This document shows positions 1 to 7,625 of a DNA stretch of 64,000 nt, piece after piece. The notes beneath the pieces were generated by a model that made no database searches, was not told where the DNA came from, and saw only the letters and a program-made list of their open reading frames with translations. The DNA lies in the NCBI GenBank assembly GCA_963838415.1, contig CAWIRB010000004.1:186001-250000 (forward strand), written 5' to 3'. This stretch comes from Acidiflorens sp003134435 (GTDB lineage: Bacteria > Acidobacteriota > Terriglobia > Terriglobales > Acidobacteriaceae). Position 1 is the stretch's first letter. The number at the start of each line of letters is the position of its first letter. The position numbers and the translations under genes were made by a program.

Positions 1-58
1 CCGCTTCGTCGTGGCGCTTGGCTTGCTCCTGTCTTACTACCAGCACAAGGAGCCAAAC

Positions 59-868
59 GTGGACAGCGGATTTTATGCGGCGTGCGCCGGACTGCGGGCC
101 GAGAGCCAGGCGCTCGAAGTGGTGGCCCACAATCTGGCCAATCTGAATACCGCCGGGTTCCGCGGCCAGCAGACAAACTTTCAGTCGCTGGTGGCCGTAT
201 CCGGTCCCGCAGTCTCCCGTGCGTTCAACCAGCTTGCGAGCGCGTTGCCGAACTCAATGCCGACTTCGCTGGTCAGCTCCGCGCTCAATTCGGCGGTCAA
301 CAATTTTGGCGTGCTCGAAGGGTCGCATCTGGATCGAACCGCGGGCAATCTGCAAACTACCGGAAATCCTCTCGACGTCGGCATCGAAGGCGCTGGCTTC
401 TTTGCCATTCAGACCGCGCGCGGCACCCGCTACACACGCAATGGAAGTTTTAAAGTATCGAGCGGCGGCGTGCTGCTGACGGCGGCGGGCGACCCCGTGC
501 TCGGCGACCCCGCCCTGGGACCGAAAGCGCTGATCAACGTGCCGCCGGGAATCGTATCCATCGCTTCCGATGGGACGCTGTCGGTCAACGGCGCCATTGC
601 GGGCACCATCCGGCTGGTGGATTTTGCCCCCACCACCACCCTCAGCGCGGAAGGCGAAACCCTGCTGGCCGCGCCCGAGGGGAGCGCGAAAGCCGCGTCC
701 CAGCCGACCCTTCGGCAAGGCGCGCTCGAAACTTCCAACGTCAATTCGATCAGCGCCATCGTGACCCTGATTGGAGTCGAACGCCAGGCCGAAATGATGC
801 AGCGCGCGCTCTCGCTGTTCGACACCGAGTTTGAGCAGATTGCCAGCAACACCCTGGCAAAAGTCTAG
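59..868 (+). CDS. flgF: Flagellar basal-body rod protein FlgF
   Basis: Proximal rod component of the flagellar basal body, exported by the type III apparatus. The N-terminus VDSGFYAACAGL followed by VVAHNLANLNTAGFRG is the family signature (Flg_bb_rod), and the C-terminus has the matching helix with LETSNVNSISAIVTLIGVERQ. About 269 residues, normal for FlgF. I chose the GTG at 59 because AAGGAG lies 5 nt upstream and family members begin with M-D-S-G; the frame stays open upstream to GTG 11, which would add 16 unconserved residues. It is followed 9 nt later by flgG, so the two are cotranscribed. Confidence 0.93.
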   Translation: MDSGFYAACAGLRAESQALEVVAHNLANLNTAGFRGQQTNFQSLVAVSGPAVSRAFNQLASALPNSMPTSLVSSALNSAVNNFGVLEGSHLDRTAGNLQTTGNPLDVGIEGAGFFAIQTARGTRYTRNGSFKVSSGGVLLTAAGDPVLGDPALGPKALINVPPGIVSIASDGTLSVNGAIAGTIRLVDFAPTTTLSAEGETLLAAPEGSAKAASQPTLRQGALETSNVNSISAIVTLIGVERQAEMMQRALSLFDTEFEQIASNTLAKV

Positions 869-877
869 GAGGAACCC

Positions 878-1669
878 ATGTTTCGAGCGCTCTACACCGC
901 CGCCAGCGGCATGCAGGCCCAGCAAACCAATCTCGATACCATCGCCAACAATCTGTCGAACTCCAGCACCGCGGGTTTCCAGAGCCGCCGCATGCAGTTT
1001 CAGGATCTGATCTACCAGAACATGGTGATGCCGGGCGCGGCGGCCTCGCAGCAGACCACCGTCGCCGACGGCCTGCAGGTTGGATTGGGCACCCGCTCGG
1101 CGGCGTCCGAGATCATCCAGTTGCAGGGCGACCTCAGCCAGACCGGCAACCCGCTCGATCTGGCCATCGAAGGCCAGGGACTGTTTCAAGTGCTGTTGCC
1201 GACGGGAGAGACCGCTTACACGCGCAGCGGCGAATTTCATATGGACGCGCAAGGCAACGTGGTCACCGCCGCCGGGAATCCGATCCAGCCGGCATTGACC
1301 ATTCCGGCGGGCGCCACCACGGTCACCATTGCGGCCGACGGCACCGTGTCGGTCACCCTCGCCGGCCAGACCGCGGCGCAGCAGGTGGGCAGCCTGCAGC
1401 TGGCCCTGTTCCCGAATCCCGGCGGACTCAACAGCGTGGGCCAGAATCTGTATCTCGCCACCACGGCTTCGGGCGACGCCGCCGTCGGCACGCCGGGCGG
1501 CAGCGATGGCCTGGGACAGGTCGAGCAGGGGTATCTGGAGCAGTCGAACGTAAGCGTGGTCGATGAGTTCATCAACATGATCGTGGCCCAGCGCTCCTAC
1601 GAAGCCAGTTCGCGCGTGGTCGAGGCCGCCGACCAGATGTTCCAGTTGGTCAACCAGATGGGTAAATAG
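878..1669 (+). CDS. flgG: Flagellar distal rod protein FlgG
   Basis: Distal rod subunit, exported after FlgF. The 263-residue product starts MFRALYTAASGMQAQQTNLD and has the conserved IANNLSNSSTAGFQSRR motif. A central TGNPLDLAIEGQGLFQV segment follows, and the C-terminal EQSNVSVVDEFINMIVAQRSYE helix is typical of rod/hook proteins. AGGAGG lies 5 nt before the ATG. It sits between flgF and flgA in a tight operon. Length and motifs match standard FlgG, and nothing is unusual. Confidence 0.96.
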   Translation: MFRALYTAASGMQAQQTNLDTIANNLSNSSTAGFQSRRMQFQDLIYQNMVMPGAAASQQTTVADGLQVGLGTRSAASEIIQLQGDLSQTGNPLDLAIEGQGLFQVLLPTGETAYTRSGEFHMDAQGNVVTAAGNPIQPALTIPAGATTVTIAADGTVSVTLAGQTAAQQVGSLQLALFPNPGGLNSVGQNLYLATTASGDAAVGTPGGSDGLGQVEQGYLEQSNVSVVDEFINMIVAQRSYEASSRVVEAADQMFQLVNQMGK

Positions 1670-1679
1670 GAGCTTCGAA

Positions 1680-2417
1680 TTGACGACTTCATCTCGAGCC
1701 GTATCGCGATCGGTATCGGCAGCAGCTTGCCGAAAGCCGGTCTGCCAAAACTCGATCTACCAAACCTCGATCTACCAAACAACGGTCTGCCCGACAACGA
1801 TCGCCGCCTTCCTGTTTCTGGGATTGCTATCGGGGTCGTGCTTCATGCCCGCGCTCTGGGCAGAAGAGTCGCGTACGGCGCCCGGAATTTTGCCGACCCC
1901 TATTACGCGGCAGGAAGTGTGGCAGGCCGTGGTGGACGACCTGCGGGGACGAGGGCTGGCCGACGGGCAGTTGCCGCGAGCCGGCGATCTGGATCTGCCG
2001 GGAGCGGTTCCGGCCCATGCCGGGCGGACGTTGCGAGTCACTGCGTCCTGCTGGGACGAAGGGCCGCGACGCACCCAGTTTCGTCTGGAATGCGGTCAAC
2101 CTGGGCAATGTCTGCCCTTCTTCGTGTATGCGCGCGCCTCGGCAAATGGGGGGGCGGGGACGTGCCGGTATGAGGCGAAGTCGCGGGCGGCGCTGAAGGA
2201 CGCACCGGAACCTGCGGTTCACTCGCTGCCGCCGACGATCCGCAATGGAGACCGCGCGACCGCGGTGTTCCTCAGCGAACGTATGCGGATGACCGCTACC
2301 GTGACTTGCCTCGATCATGGCCGGGAAGGAGACGTGATCCGGGCGCGGGCTCCGGATGGACATGTTTTCCGAGCGCGAATTTCCGGTCCCGCGCTGCTCG
2401 AAGCTTTGCCGCAGTAA
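1680..2417 (+). CDS. flgA: P-ring assembly chaperone FlgA
   Basis: Periplasmic chaperone for FlgI P-ring assembly. The C-terminal half shows a SAF-type FlgA domain (SLPPTIRNGDRATAVF, then ATVTCLDHGREGDVIRARAP). A hydrophobic signal segment (TIAAFLFLGLLSGSCF) begins only after about 40 residues, an unusually long N-terminal extension. Those residues are partly encoded by a perfect 15-bp tandem duplication at 1751-1780. The TTG start at 1680 has AGGAG 7-8 nt upstream; a shorter start nearer the signal peptide cannot be excluded. Overall sequence similarity to known FlgA looks weak, so the call leans on the SAF region and on its place between flgG and flgH. Confidence 0.8.
   Translation: MTTSSRAVSRSVSAAACRKPVCQNSIYQTSIYQTTVCPTTIAAFLFLGLLSGSCFMPALWAEESRTAPGILPTPITRQEVWQAVVDDLRGRGLADGQLPRAGDLDLPGAVPAHAGRTLRVTASCWDEGPRRTQFRLECGQPGQCLPFFVYARASANGGAGTCRYEAKSRAALKDAPEPAVHSLPPTIRNGDRATAVFLSERMRMTATVTCLDHGREGDVIRARAPDGHVFRARISGPALLEALPQ
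1751..1780 (+). repeat. Perfect 15-bp tandem duplication in flgA
   Basis: CTCGATCTACCAAAC occurs twice back to back (1751-1765, 1766-1780). It keeps frame and encodes two adjacent SIYQT units in the N-terminal extension of FlgA. Confidence 0.95.
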
Positions 2418-2472
2418 CCGCCATGCCGAGGAACGGAGTTGCCCCGTTCTTGCACCCGGGAAAAAAGTGATA

Positions 2473-2557
2473 ACGAAACGAACGAACGAACCAAAAATAG
2501 AAAAATAGATTGATAGAAACGATCGATAGATAGATCGATCGATAGATCGATCGATAG
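2473..2557. repeat. Tetranucleotide microsatellite (CGAA and GATA/GATC runs)
   Basis: The flgA-flgH gap holds CGAA repeats (about 2473-2490), then an AT-rich tract, then GATA/GATC repeats to about 2557, including GATCGATCGATAGATC-type self-complementary stretches. Base composition is strikingly unlike the GC-rich surroundings. It ends about 20 nt before flgH, so it lies in the 5' untranslated region of the downstream genes. Confidence 0.9.
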
Positions 2558-2576
2558 CGAGAAAGAAAGCGGGACC

Positions 2577-3257
2577 ATGAAAACGCTGCTGTGTTGCCTG
2601 CTCCTGCTGACGAGCACCGAGCTGAATGCGTCCAAGCGCGATACCAAGGACGGCGGTCTGGCGAAATATCTCGCCCGGCTGCAGGTGGCGCAACCGGCCG
2701 CGCCGCCGCTGACTCTGGGGAGCATCTGGGTGGATTCCGGACGCATGGCTGCGCTCAGCGCCGATTACAAGGCCATGAATGTCGGCGACCTGCTGGAGAT
2801 TGTCGTGGTGCAGGGCGTGACCTCGACGAACTCCAATGCGGTGAGCACCAACCGCACCCTGAACACCAGTTCCGGCATCAGTTCTCTCCCCGGCAAGATC
2901 AAGGTTGGGGGCGTGGCCAGCCTGCTCGGACTGAATTCCTCCGAGGCCCTGGCCGGCAAGGGTGCCGCTTCCACGGCCACGAACGTGACCACGAACCTAT
3001 CGGGAAGGGTGGTCGCGGTTCTCGCCAGCGGCAACCTGGTAGTCGAAGCCGAGCGCGTGATCGACATGAACCATGAGAAGCAGACCATCGTGTTGCGCGG
3101 AGTGGTCCGGCGCGGCGATATCGGGCCGAACAATACGGTCGCTTCCGATGCGGTCGGCGACCTGGAACTGGAAATTAAAGGTAAGGGCGTGGTCTCGGAC
3201 GGAGTCCGGCCGCCGCGCCAGTGGCTGCGCACGATTCTGAGTTTCCTGGATTTCTAG
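2577..3257 (+). CDS. flgH: Flagellar L-ring protein FlgH
   Basis: Outer-membrane L-ring subunit of the basal body, 226 residues. Recognised by GSIWVDSGRMAALSADYKAMNVGDLLEIVV and the C-terminal VVLRGVVRRGDIGPNNTVASD and LEIKGKGVVSDGVRPP segments. The start MKTLLCCLLLLTSTELNAS is a secretion signal. Enterobacterial FlgH is a lipoprotein, but I see no clear lipobox with cysteine at the cleavage point here; the two cysteines lie inside the hydrophobic core. The Shine-Dalgarno is weak, and the preceding gap carries the tetranucleotide repeat tract. flgI follows 22 nt later. Confidence 0.94.
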   Translation: MKTLLCCLLLLTSTELNASKRDTKDGGLAKYLARLQVAQPAAPPLTLGSIWVDSGRMAALSADYKAMNVGDLLEIVVVQGVTSTNSNAVSTNRTLNTSSGISSLPGKIKVGGVASLLGLNSSEALAGKGAASTATNVTTNLSGRVVAVLASGNLVVEAERVIDMNHEKQTIVLRGVVRRGDIGPNNTVASDAVGDLELEIKGKGVVSDGVRPPRQWLRTILSFLDF

Positions 3258-3279
3258 TTCTTTTTAGGAGCGTGACCTC

Positions 3280-4440
3280 ATGCCCGCTGTCTCGAATCGT
3301 ATCCCAACCTTGGTTTTCGCGCCCCGCGCCGCGCCTCTGGTCGTGCTCGTTCTCGGTCTGGTGGCAGCGCTGCTGAGTACGCCGCTTTCCGCAAGCGAAC
3401 CCGTCGCCATCAAAATCCGCGACCTGACCAGCGTCGAAGGCGTGCGGGAGAATCCCCTGATCGGGTACGGCATGGTGGTGGGGCTCACGCGCACCGGGGA
3501 CAGCCAGCAGACCGTTTTCACCACGCAGACTCTGGCCAATATCATGCAGCGCATGGGAGCGCAGATCCCTCCCGCGACGGCGCGGGTGGCGAATGTGGCG
3601 TCGGTGTTTGTGACCGCCAACCTGCCGGCATTTGCCCGCCCCGGCATCCAGGTGGATGTCACGGTCTCCTCGATCGGCGACGCCAAGAGCCTCGAAGGCG
3701 GATTGCTGCTGCTGACCCCGCTCTATGGCGCGGACGGTTTGGTCTATGCCGCCGCCCAGGGTCCGGTGGCCGTGGGAGGATATGCCGTGGGGGGGACGGG
3801 CGCGAGCAAGCAGATGAATCATCCCACCATGGGAAGAATTCCGGCGGGAGGCCGGGTGGAACGCAGTCTGGGGTTCGATTTCAACCGCCTGGCTCCGGTG
3901 TCGTTGCTCTTGCGCGAACCCGATTTTTCAACCGCCGGCGAAATCTCCGACGCCATCAATCGTGACTTCGGACACGTCGTCGCCAGCGCCCGCGATGGCG
4001 GACGCGTGGAGGTCGATGCCGCCGCGACCGGGATCGCGAACCTGACCACGGTGCTGGCCCGAATCGAAAACCTGACGGTGCCGGTGCAGCGCCGCGCCCG
4101 CGTCGTGCTCAATGAACGGACGGGAACCATCGTCATGGGCAGAGACGTACGTCTGGGTGCGGTTTCGATCCTGCATGGCGGATTCTCGGTGCAGATTTCG
4201 ACGGAGTATTCCGTGTCCCAGCCCGCAGCCCTCTCGGCGGGAAAAACCGAAGTGGTCCACGAGACCGAGTTGAAGACCAAGGAAGCTCCGGCGAAGCGTC
4301 TCGAGATCGGAGAAGGCGCCAGCATCGACCAGCTCGTCAGCGGATTGCAGAACATGGGTGCAAGCGCGCGCGATGTGATTTCGATTCTGCAGGCGATCAA
4401 AGCGGCCGGAGCGCTCGATGCCGACCTCGAGGTGATCTGA
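3280..4440 (+). CDS. flgI: Flagellar P-ring protein FlgI
   Basis: Periplasmic P-ring subunit, 386 residues. A signal sequence (VLVLGLVAALLSTPLSAS) precedes the signature KIRDLTSVEGVRENPLIGYG, followed by VVGLTRTGDSQQTVFTTQTL. The C-terminal part has VVLNERTGTIVMGRDVRLG and IDQLVSGLQNMGASARDVIS, both typical of FlgI. AGGAG precedes the ATG by 8 nt. Its gene pairs with flgH and with the chaperone gene flgA upstream. Confidence 0.97.
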   Translation: MPAVSNRIPTLVFAPRAAPLVVLVLGLVAALLSTPLSASEPVAIKIRDLTSVEGVRENPLIGYGMVVGLTRTGDSQQTVFTTQTLANIMQRMGAQIPPATARVANVASVFVTANLPAFARPGIQVDVTVSSIGDAKSLEGGLLLLTPLYGADGLVYAAAQGPVAVGGYAVGGTGASKQMNHPTMGRIPAGGRVERSLGFDFNRLAPVSLLLREPDFSTAGEISDAINRDFGHVVASARDGGRVEVDAAATGIANLTTVLARIENLTVPVQRRARVVLNERTGTIVMGRDVRLGAVSILHGGFSVQISTEYSVSQPAALSAGKTEVVHETELKTKEAPAKRLEIGEGASIDQLVSGLQNMGASARDVISILQAIKAAGALDADLEVI

Positions 4441-4450
4441 TGCGACGCTG

Positions 4451-4490
4451 ACGAACAGCGAACAGCTAACGATGAACGACGAACGACGAA
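4451..4490. repeat. Low-complexity GAACGACGAA repeat spacer
   Basis: The flgI-flgJ gap contains overlapping units of GAACAGC and GAACGAC, ending in three GAACGAC/GACGAA copies. A related GAACGACGAACC occurs in the spacer before the DUF4097 gene (about 32081-32092), so this looks like a recurring spacer motif. Confidence 0.7.
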
Positions 4491-4511
4491 ATCACCACCG
4501 GAGACCATCAT

Positions 4512-4817
4512 ATGAAGATTATCCTCGCCGCGACTTCTGTCCCACCGCCGGCCGCCAAACTTCCCAACGCGAAAACGCTGGCCAAGAACCAGAAAGCCGC
4601 GCGCGACTTTGAAGCCATGTTGCTCACCCCGGTGCTCGACTCGCTGCAGAAGACCTTTGCCGGCAACTCCGCCGATGCTAAGACGGTCGGGGCAAGCGAC
4701 TATCGCTCCATGGCCACCCAGGCGCTCGGGCAGTCCATCGCCGCCCGGGGCGGGATTGGCATCGCACGGCTCATCTTGCGCCATTTGGAGGCACCTAAGG
4801 TATCGCAAGGCGACTGA
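4512..4817 (+). CDS. flgJ: Rod-binding protein FlgJ, N-terminal domain only
   Basis: Rod-capping/rod-assembly protein, 101 residues. The segment ARDFEAMLLTPVLDSLQKTF, then GASDYRSMATQALGQSIAARGGIGIARLI, matches the Rod-binding domain. The muramidase domain found in enterobacterial FlgJ is absent, as in many other phyla, so a separate enzyme must open the peptidoglycan. It follows flgI after a repeat-containing spacer. Confidence 0.88.
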   Translation: MKIILAATSVPPPAAKLPNAKTLAKNQKAARDFEAMLLTPVLDSLQKTFAGNSADAKTVGASDYRSMATQALGQSIAARGGIGIARLILRHLEAPKVSQGD

Positions 4818-4923
4818 ACGGGGGTTTGGCTTCATACCCTAAAGTTTTCCCCGGACGTGCCGATATTAGATGTTAGAGCCAGAGGTTAGAGCCGGGATGA
4901 GCGTTAGACCCCTGGCCCCGACC

Positions 4924-4951
4924 TCAAGACTTGCATGGAATCTGCCGATGG
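4924..4951 (+). promoter_or_regulatory. Candidate sigma-28 (FliA) promoter of flgM
   Basis: TCAA (4924-4927), a 16-nt spacer, then GCCGATGG (4944-4951), compared with the sigma-28 consensus TAAA-N15-GCCGATAA. It ends 26 nt before the flgM ATG. The same -10 octamer occurs in the fliC promoter. The spacer is one base long and -35 has one mismatch, so this is inference. Confidence 0.5.
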
Positions 4952-4977
4952 AATAGGCAGTAGGGGATGGAAAATCT

Positions 4978-5304
4978 ATGAGAGTCAACCTCACGACGTT
5001 TGGAGTGGAGCCACCGGAATCGGGCAAGCCGGGCCGCGCGGCGCAAAACAGTGCCGCCTCGACCGCCGGGGCAACCGTCAGCGGGGCAAGCCGGACGACC
5101 ACCCCATCGGCCGCCGACCAGGCCAGCTTCTCGTTTGATCAAGCGCGGGTGCAATCGCTGACGGCTCAGGTTCTCGCGCAACCTGAAATTCGTCAAGCCA
5201 AGGTTCAAGGGCTGCAACAGGCGATTGGCAAAGGCGAATATTCGGTTCCACCCAGCCAGATTGCCGCCGCCATCGCGGGCGAACTGGCCGGCGTCCAAGG
5301 GTAA
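4978..5304 (+). CDS. flgM: Negative regulator of flagellin synthesis FlgM (anti-sigma-28)
   Basis: Small protein of 108 residues that binds FliA until the hook is complete. The C-terminal half (DQARVQSLTAQVLAQPEIRQ, then KVQGLQQAIGKGEYSVPPSQIAAAIAGEL) fits the FlgM helical domain, with the typical phrase G-E-Y and conserved spacing. The first 45 residues are Ala/Ser/Thr-rich and probably disordered. GGGGATGG lies upstream of the ATG. A possible sigma-28 promoter precedes it, which would give autoregulatory feedback as in Salmonella. Confidence 0.85.
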   Translation: MRVNLTTFGVEPPESGKPGRAAQNSAASTAGATVSGASRTTTPSAADQASFSFDQARVQSLTAQVLAQPEIRQAKVQGLQQAIGKGEYSVPPSQIAAAIAGELAGVQG

Positions 5305-5377
5305 AGGTTGTCGGAATGACAGGAACCACGATTTCAGCAACGATGACGTGACGATGGCATGATTTGTGGAGTGCGTT

Positions 5378-5578
5378 ATGGATCCCCTAATTACAAACGG
5401 AGTCGATTCCGTCCTGCTCGGCGGGCTGGGCAAGCGTGGCGATGAGCGCGACCCGGCGACTCAGCGCAAGCGTGTGATCGCCCATGAAAAGCCGGTCGAA
5501 GAAGCCTCCGAGGAAGAAGAGCCCGACCAGCAAGAGGAGCCCGAGACTCCGAAGCATGCCGTCGATGATCTGGCCTGA
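5378..5578 (+). CDS. Small acidic hypothetical protein in flagellar operon
   Basis: A 66-residue frame between flgM and flgN. It begins MDPLITNGVDSVLLGGLGKR and ends in a strongly acidic tail (EEASEEEEPDQQEEPE). ATG 5378 has GGAG about 9 nt upstream; an in-frame GTG at 5366 would overlap that site. I recognise no domain. Position and codon use similar to its neighbours suggest a real flagellar accessory gene, but it could be spurious. Confidence 0.5.
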   Translation: MDPLITNGVDSVLLGGLGKRGDERDPATQRKRVIAHEKPVEEASEEEEPDQQEEPETPKHAVDDLA

Positions 5579-5760
5579 TGCCGAGGAAGGCCGGGCCTGA
5601 TGGCCAGTCCTGACCAACTTTATCTCCACAACATATCCTGCCCACTTGGCTTGACGATATTTCTGACCGTTCGCCCTGGCCTTTCGCCCTGACGAATCGA
5701 CGATTCGCTCCGACAATCTGCCGGTTGAGTGGGAGCGAGGAAACGAGAAACTCCTCCCCT

Positions 5761-6204
5761 ATGAACGCTATCGACACATCGCTTCCCGAACTCAGCAAAC
5801 TGATCGAGCAGCGGCTGGCGCTGGTGCGCAGTCTGGCCGAGAGTCTGGAATCCAGTAGTCTCGCCCTGGCGCGAAACGACGCGGAAGCGATCGCGCGCGG
5901 GGCGGCACATCAGGCCGAACTCTGCCGGCAATGGAGCCACCTCGAACCCGAGCTTCGTAGCCAGGCTGGCTCGCGGTCTCCGGCCGAAGCTGGAGGCTCC
6001 GCACGCCTCCAGGCCCAGTGGGAAGCGCTGGGAGTCCGCATCCGCCACGTGACGCGGGTGCACTGGTCGCTACTGCGGCACCTCGAACGCAGTCTGGCCA
6101 TCATGCATCGCCTGGTGGACAGCTGCGCGCCCACCTACAGGCCCAATCTCGGGTTGCTCCAGACCACCGTCAAGTCCGAGTTTCATCCCCGGACGGGAGA
6201 ATAA
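5761..6204 (+). CDS. flgN: FlgN-like export chaperone
   Basis: Predicted type III chaperone for the hook-junction proteins FlgK and FlgL, whose genes follow at once. The product is about 147 residues, almost entirely helical. It opens with LSKLIEQRLALVRSLAESLE and has regular heptads; the FlgN family is weakly conserved, so the position 2 nt before flgK is strong support. The start is uncertain: ATG 5761 lacks a good Shine-Dalgarno, and an in-frame TTG at 5725 would add 12 residues. Confidence 0.7.
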   Translation: MNAIDTSLPELSKLIEQRLALVRSLAESLESSSLALARNDAEAIARGAAHQAELCRQWSHLEPELRSQAGSRSPAEAGGSARLQAQWEALGVRIRHVTRVHWSLLRHLERSLAIMHRLVDSCAPTYRPNLGLLQTTVKSEFHPRTGE

Positions 6205-6206
6205 TT

Positions 6207-7586
6207 ATGTCGGGATTGTTCGGCACGCTTTCCATCGCCTTGAGCTCGCTTTCGGTCAGCCAGGAAGAAATGGCCATCACGGGCAACAACGTGGCCAACG
6301 CTAACACTCCGGGATACTCCCGTCAGGTTGCCGACACCGCCGCCGGCGATCCCATTGCCATCGGATCGATCAGCGCCGGCACCGGAGTTGTCCTGCAGAA
6401 GATCGAAAGCCTGCGCGACCCTATCCTCGAAATCCAGTTGAATCAGGCCACGGCCCAGAACAGCCAGCTCAATACTGCGCTGGGACAACTGCAGCAGCTC
6501 CAAACCCAGTTCGGCAGCTCGACTTCCGGCATCGGCGCCGATATCAGTGATTTCTTTAACACCCTGCAGCAGCTCTCCCCGGATCCCTCGAATCTGCAGT
6601 TGCGTCAAAGCGTGCTCACGGCGGCGGGCAATCTGGCGACCGACTTCAATACCGCCGCCAACAACCTCCAGACCCAGCGCGGGAATCTCGACTTGAACGT
6701 GGTGCAGTCGGTGAGTGCCGTGAATACGCTCACCTCCCAGATCGCTGGCGTCGACCAGCAGATCGAGAGCCTCAAAAACGCGGGCGACGATCCCAGCACC
6801 CTCGTCGATACCCAGACCAATCTCATCCGCCAACTCTCCGCGCTGGTGAATGTCTCCGTGGTTCCGACCGATCAAGGCATCTCCGTAACTACCGGAAACG
6901 GGACGACGCTGGTCTCGGGATCGCAAAGTTTCGCGCTTACCACCGAATCGAGCGCGGGCGCGCAGCACATTTTTTCCGGCAGCCACGACATTACCGGCAC
7001 GCTGACCGGTGGAAGCCTCGCGGCTGTCATCCAGACTCGCGACCAGGAAATTCCCAGCCTCGGCAACAGTCTCGACCAGTTGGCCGCCGGACTCGCCAAC
7101 GGTTTGAACTCGGCCAACGCCACCGGCACCGACCTGAATGGCGCCCCTGGGGGCAACATCTTTGCGCCTCCACCGCCGGGCGGGGTGGGAGCAGCGGCGG
7201 CATTGCAGGTCAGCATCACCGACCCGGCGCTGATTGCCGCCAGTTCCGATGGCTCCTCGGGCAGCAACGGCAATCTCGCCGCGCTTGCCGCTGTGGCGAC
7301 GACGCCCCTGGCCAACGGCCAGACTCCAATCGCTTCCTATTCCAGCCTCGTGTTCCAAATCGGCAACGCCACTTCGAATACCTCCGCCGATGCCGATTCC
7401 TCCAATCTGATTCTGCAACAACTGCAGGACCAGCGCGGCAGCGTTTCCGGCGTTTCACTCGACCAGGAAGCCTCCAACCTCATCCAGTATCAGACCGCCT
7501 ATCAGGCGGCGGCGCGGGTGGTATCGGCGGTCGATAGCCTGCTCGCCGATGCCGTCAATCTCGGCATCGACGCGGCGCAGCAATAG
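6207..7586 (+). CDS. flgK: Hook-associated protein 1 FlgK
   Basis: Junction protein between hook and filament, 459 residues. The N-terminus MSGLFGTLSIALSSLSVSQE with ITGNNVANANTPGYSRQ is diagnostic. A coiled-coil region and the C-terminal SGVSLDQEASNLIQYQTAYQ helix are also typical. GGGAG lies 7 nt before ATG 6207; the frame is open further upstream, but that stretch belongs to flgN in another frame. flgL follows after 39 nt. Confidence 0.96.
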   Translation: MSGLFGTLSIALSSLSVSQEEMAITGNNVANANTPGYSRQVADTAAGDPIAIGSISAGTGVVLQKIESLRDPILEIQLNQATAQNSQLNTALGQLQQLQTQFGSSTSGIGADISDFFNTLQQLSPDPSNLQLRQSVLTAAGNLATDFNTAANNLQTQRGNLDLNVVQSVSAVNTLTSQIAGVDQQIESLKNAGDDPSTLVDTQTNLIRQLSALVNVSVVPTDQGISVTTGNGTTLVSGSQSFALTTESSAGAQHIFSGSHDITGTLTGGSLAAVIQTRDQEIPSLGNSLDQLAAGLANGLNSANATGTDLNGAPGGNIFAPPPPGGVGAAAALQVSITDPALIAASSDGSSGSNGNLAALAAVATTPLANGQTPIASYSSLVFQIGNATSNTSADADSSNLILQQLQDQRGSVSGVSLDQEASNLIQYQTAYQAAARVVSAVDSLLADAVNLGIDAAQQ

Positions 7587-7625
7587 CCAAGTTCTTAGGG
7601 GAAGGTAAGAAAAGAGGAACAATCG

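Noticed and set aside
254..1252. 332-codon ORF on the - strand
   Set aside because: Antisense shadow of flgF/flgG, which have clear family motifs; typical of GC-rich genes.
2315..2746. ORF translating the microsatellite as IDRSIDRS repeats
   Set aside because: The reading frame is a product of the GATC/GATA repeat and overlaps flgA and flgH; no start signal.
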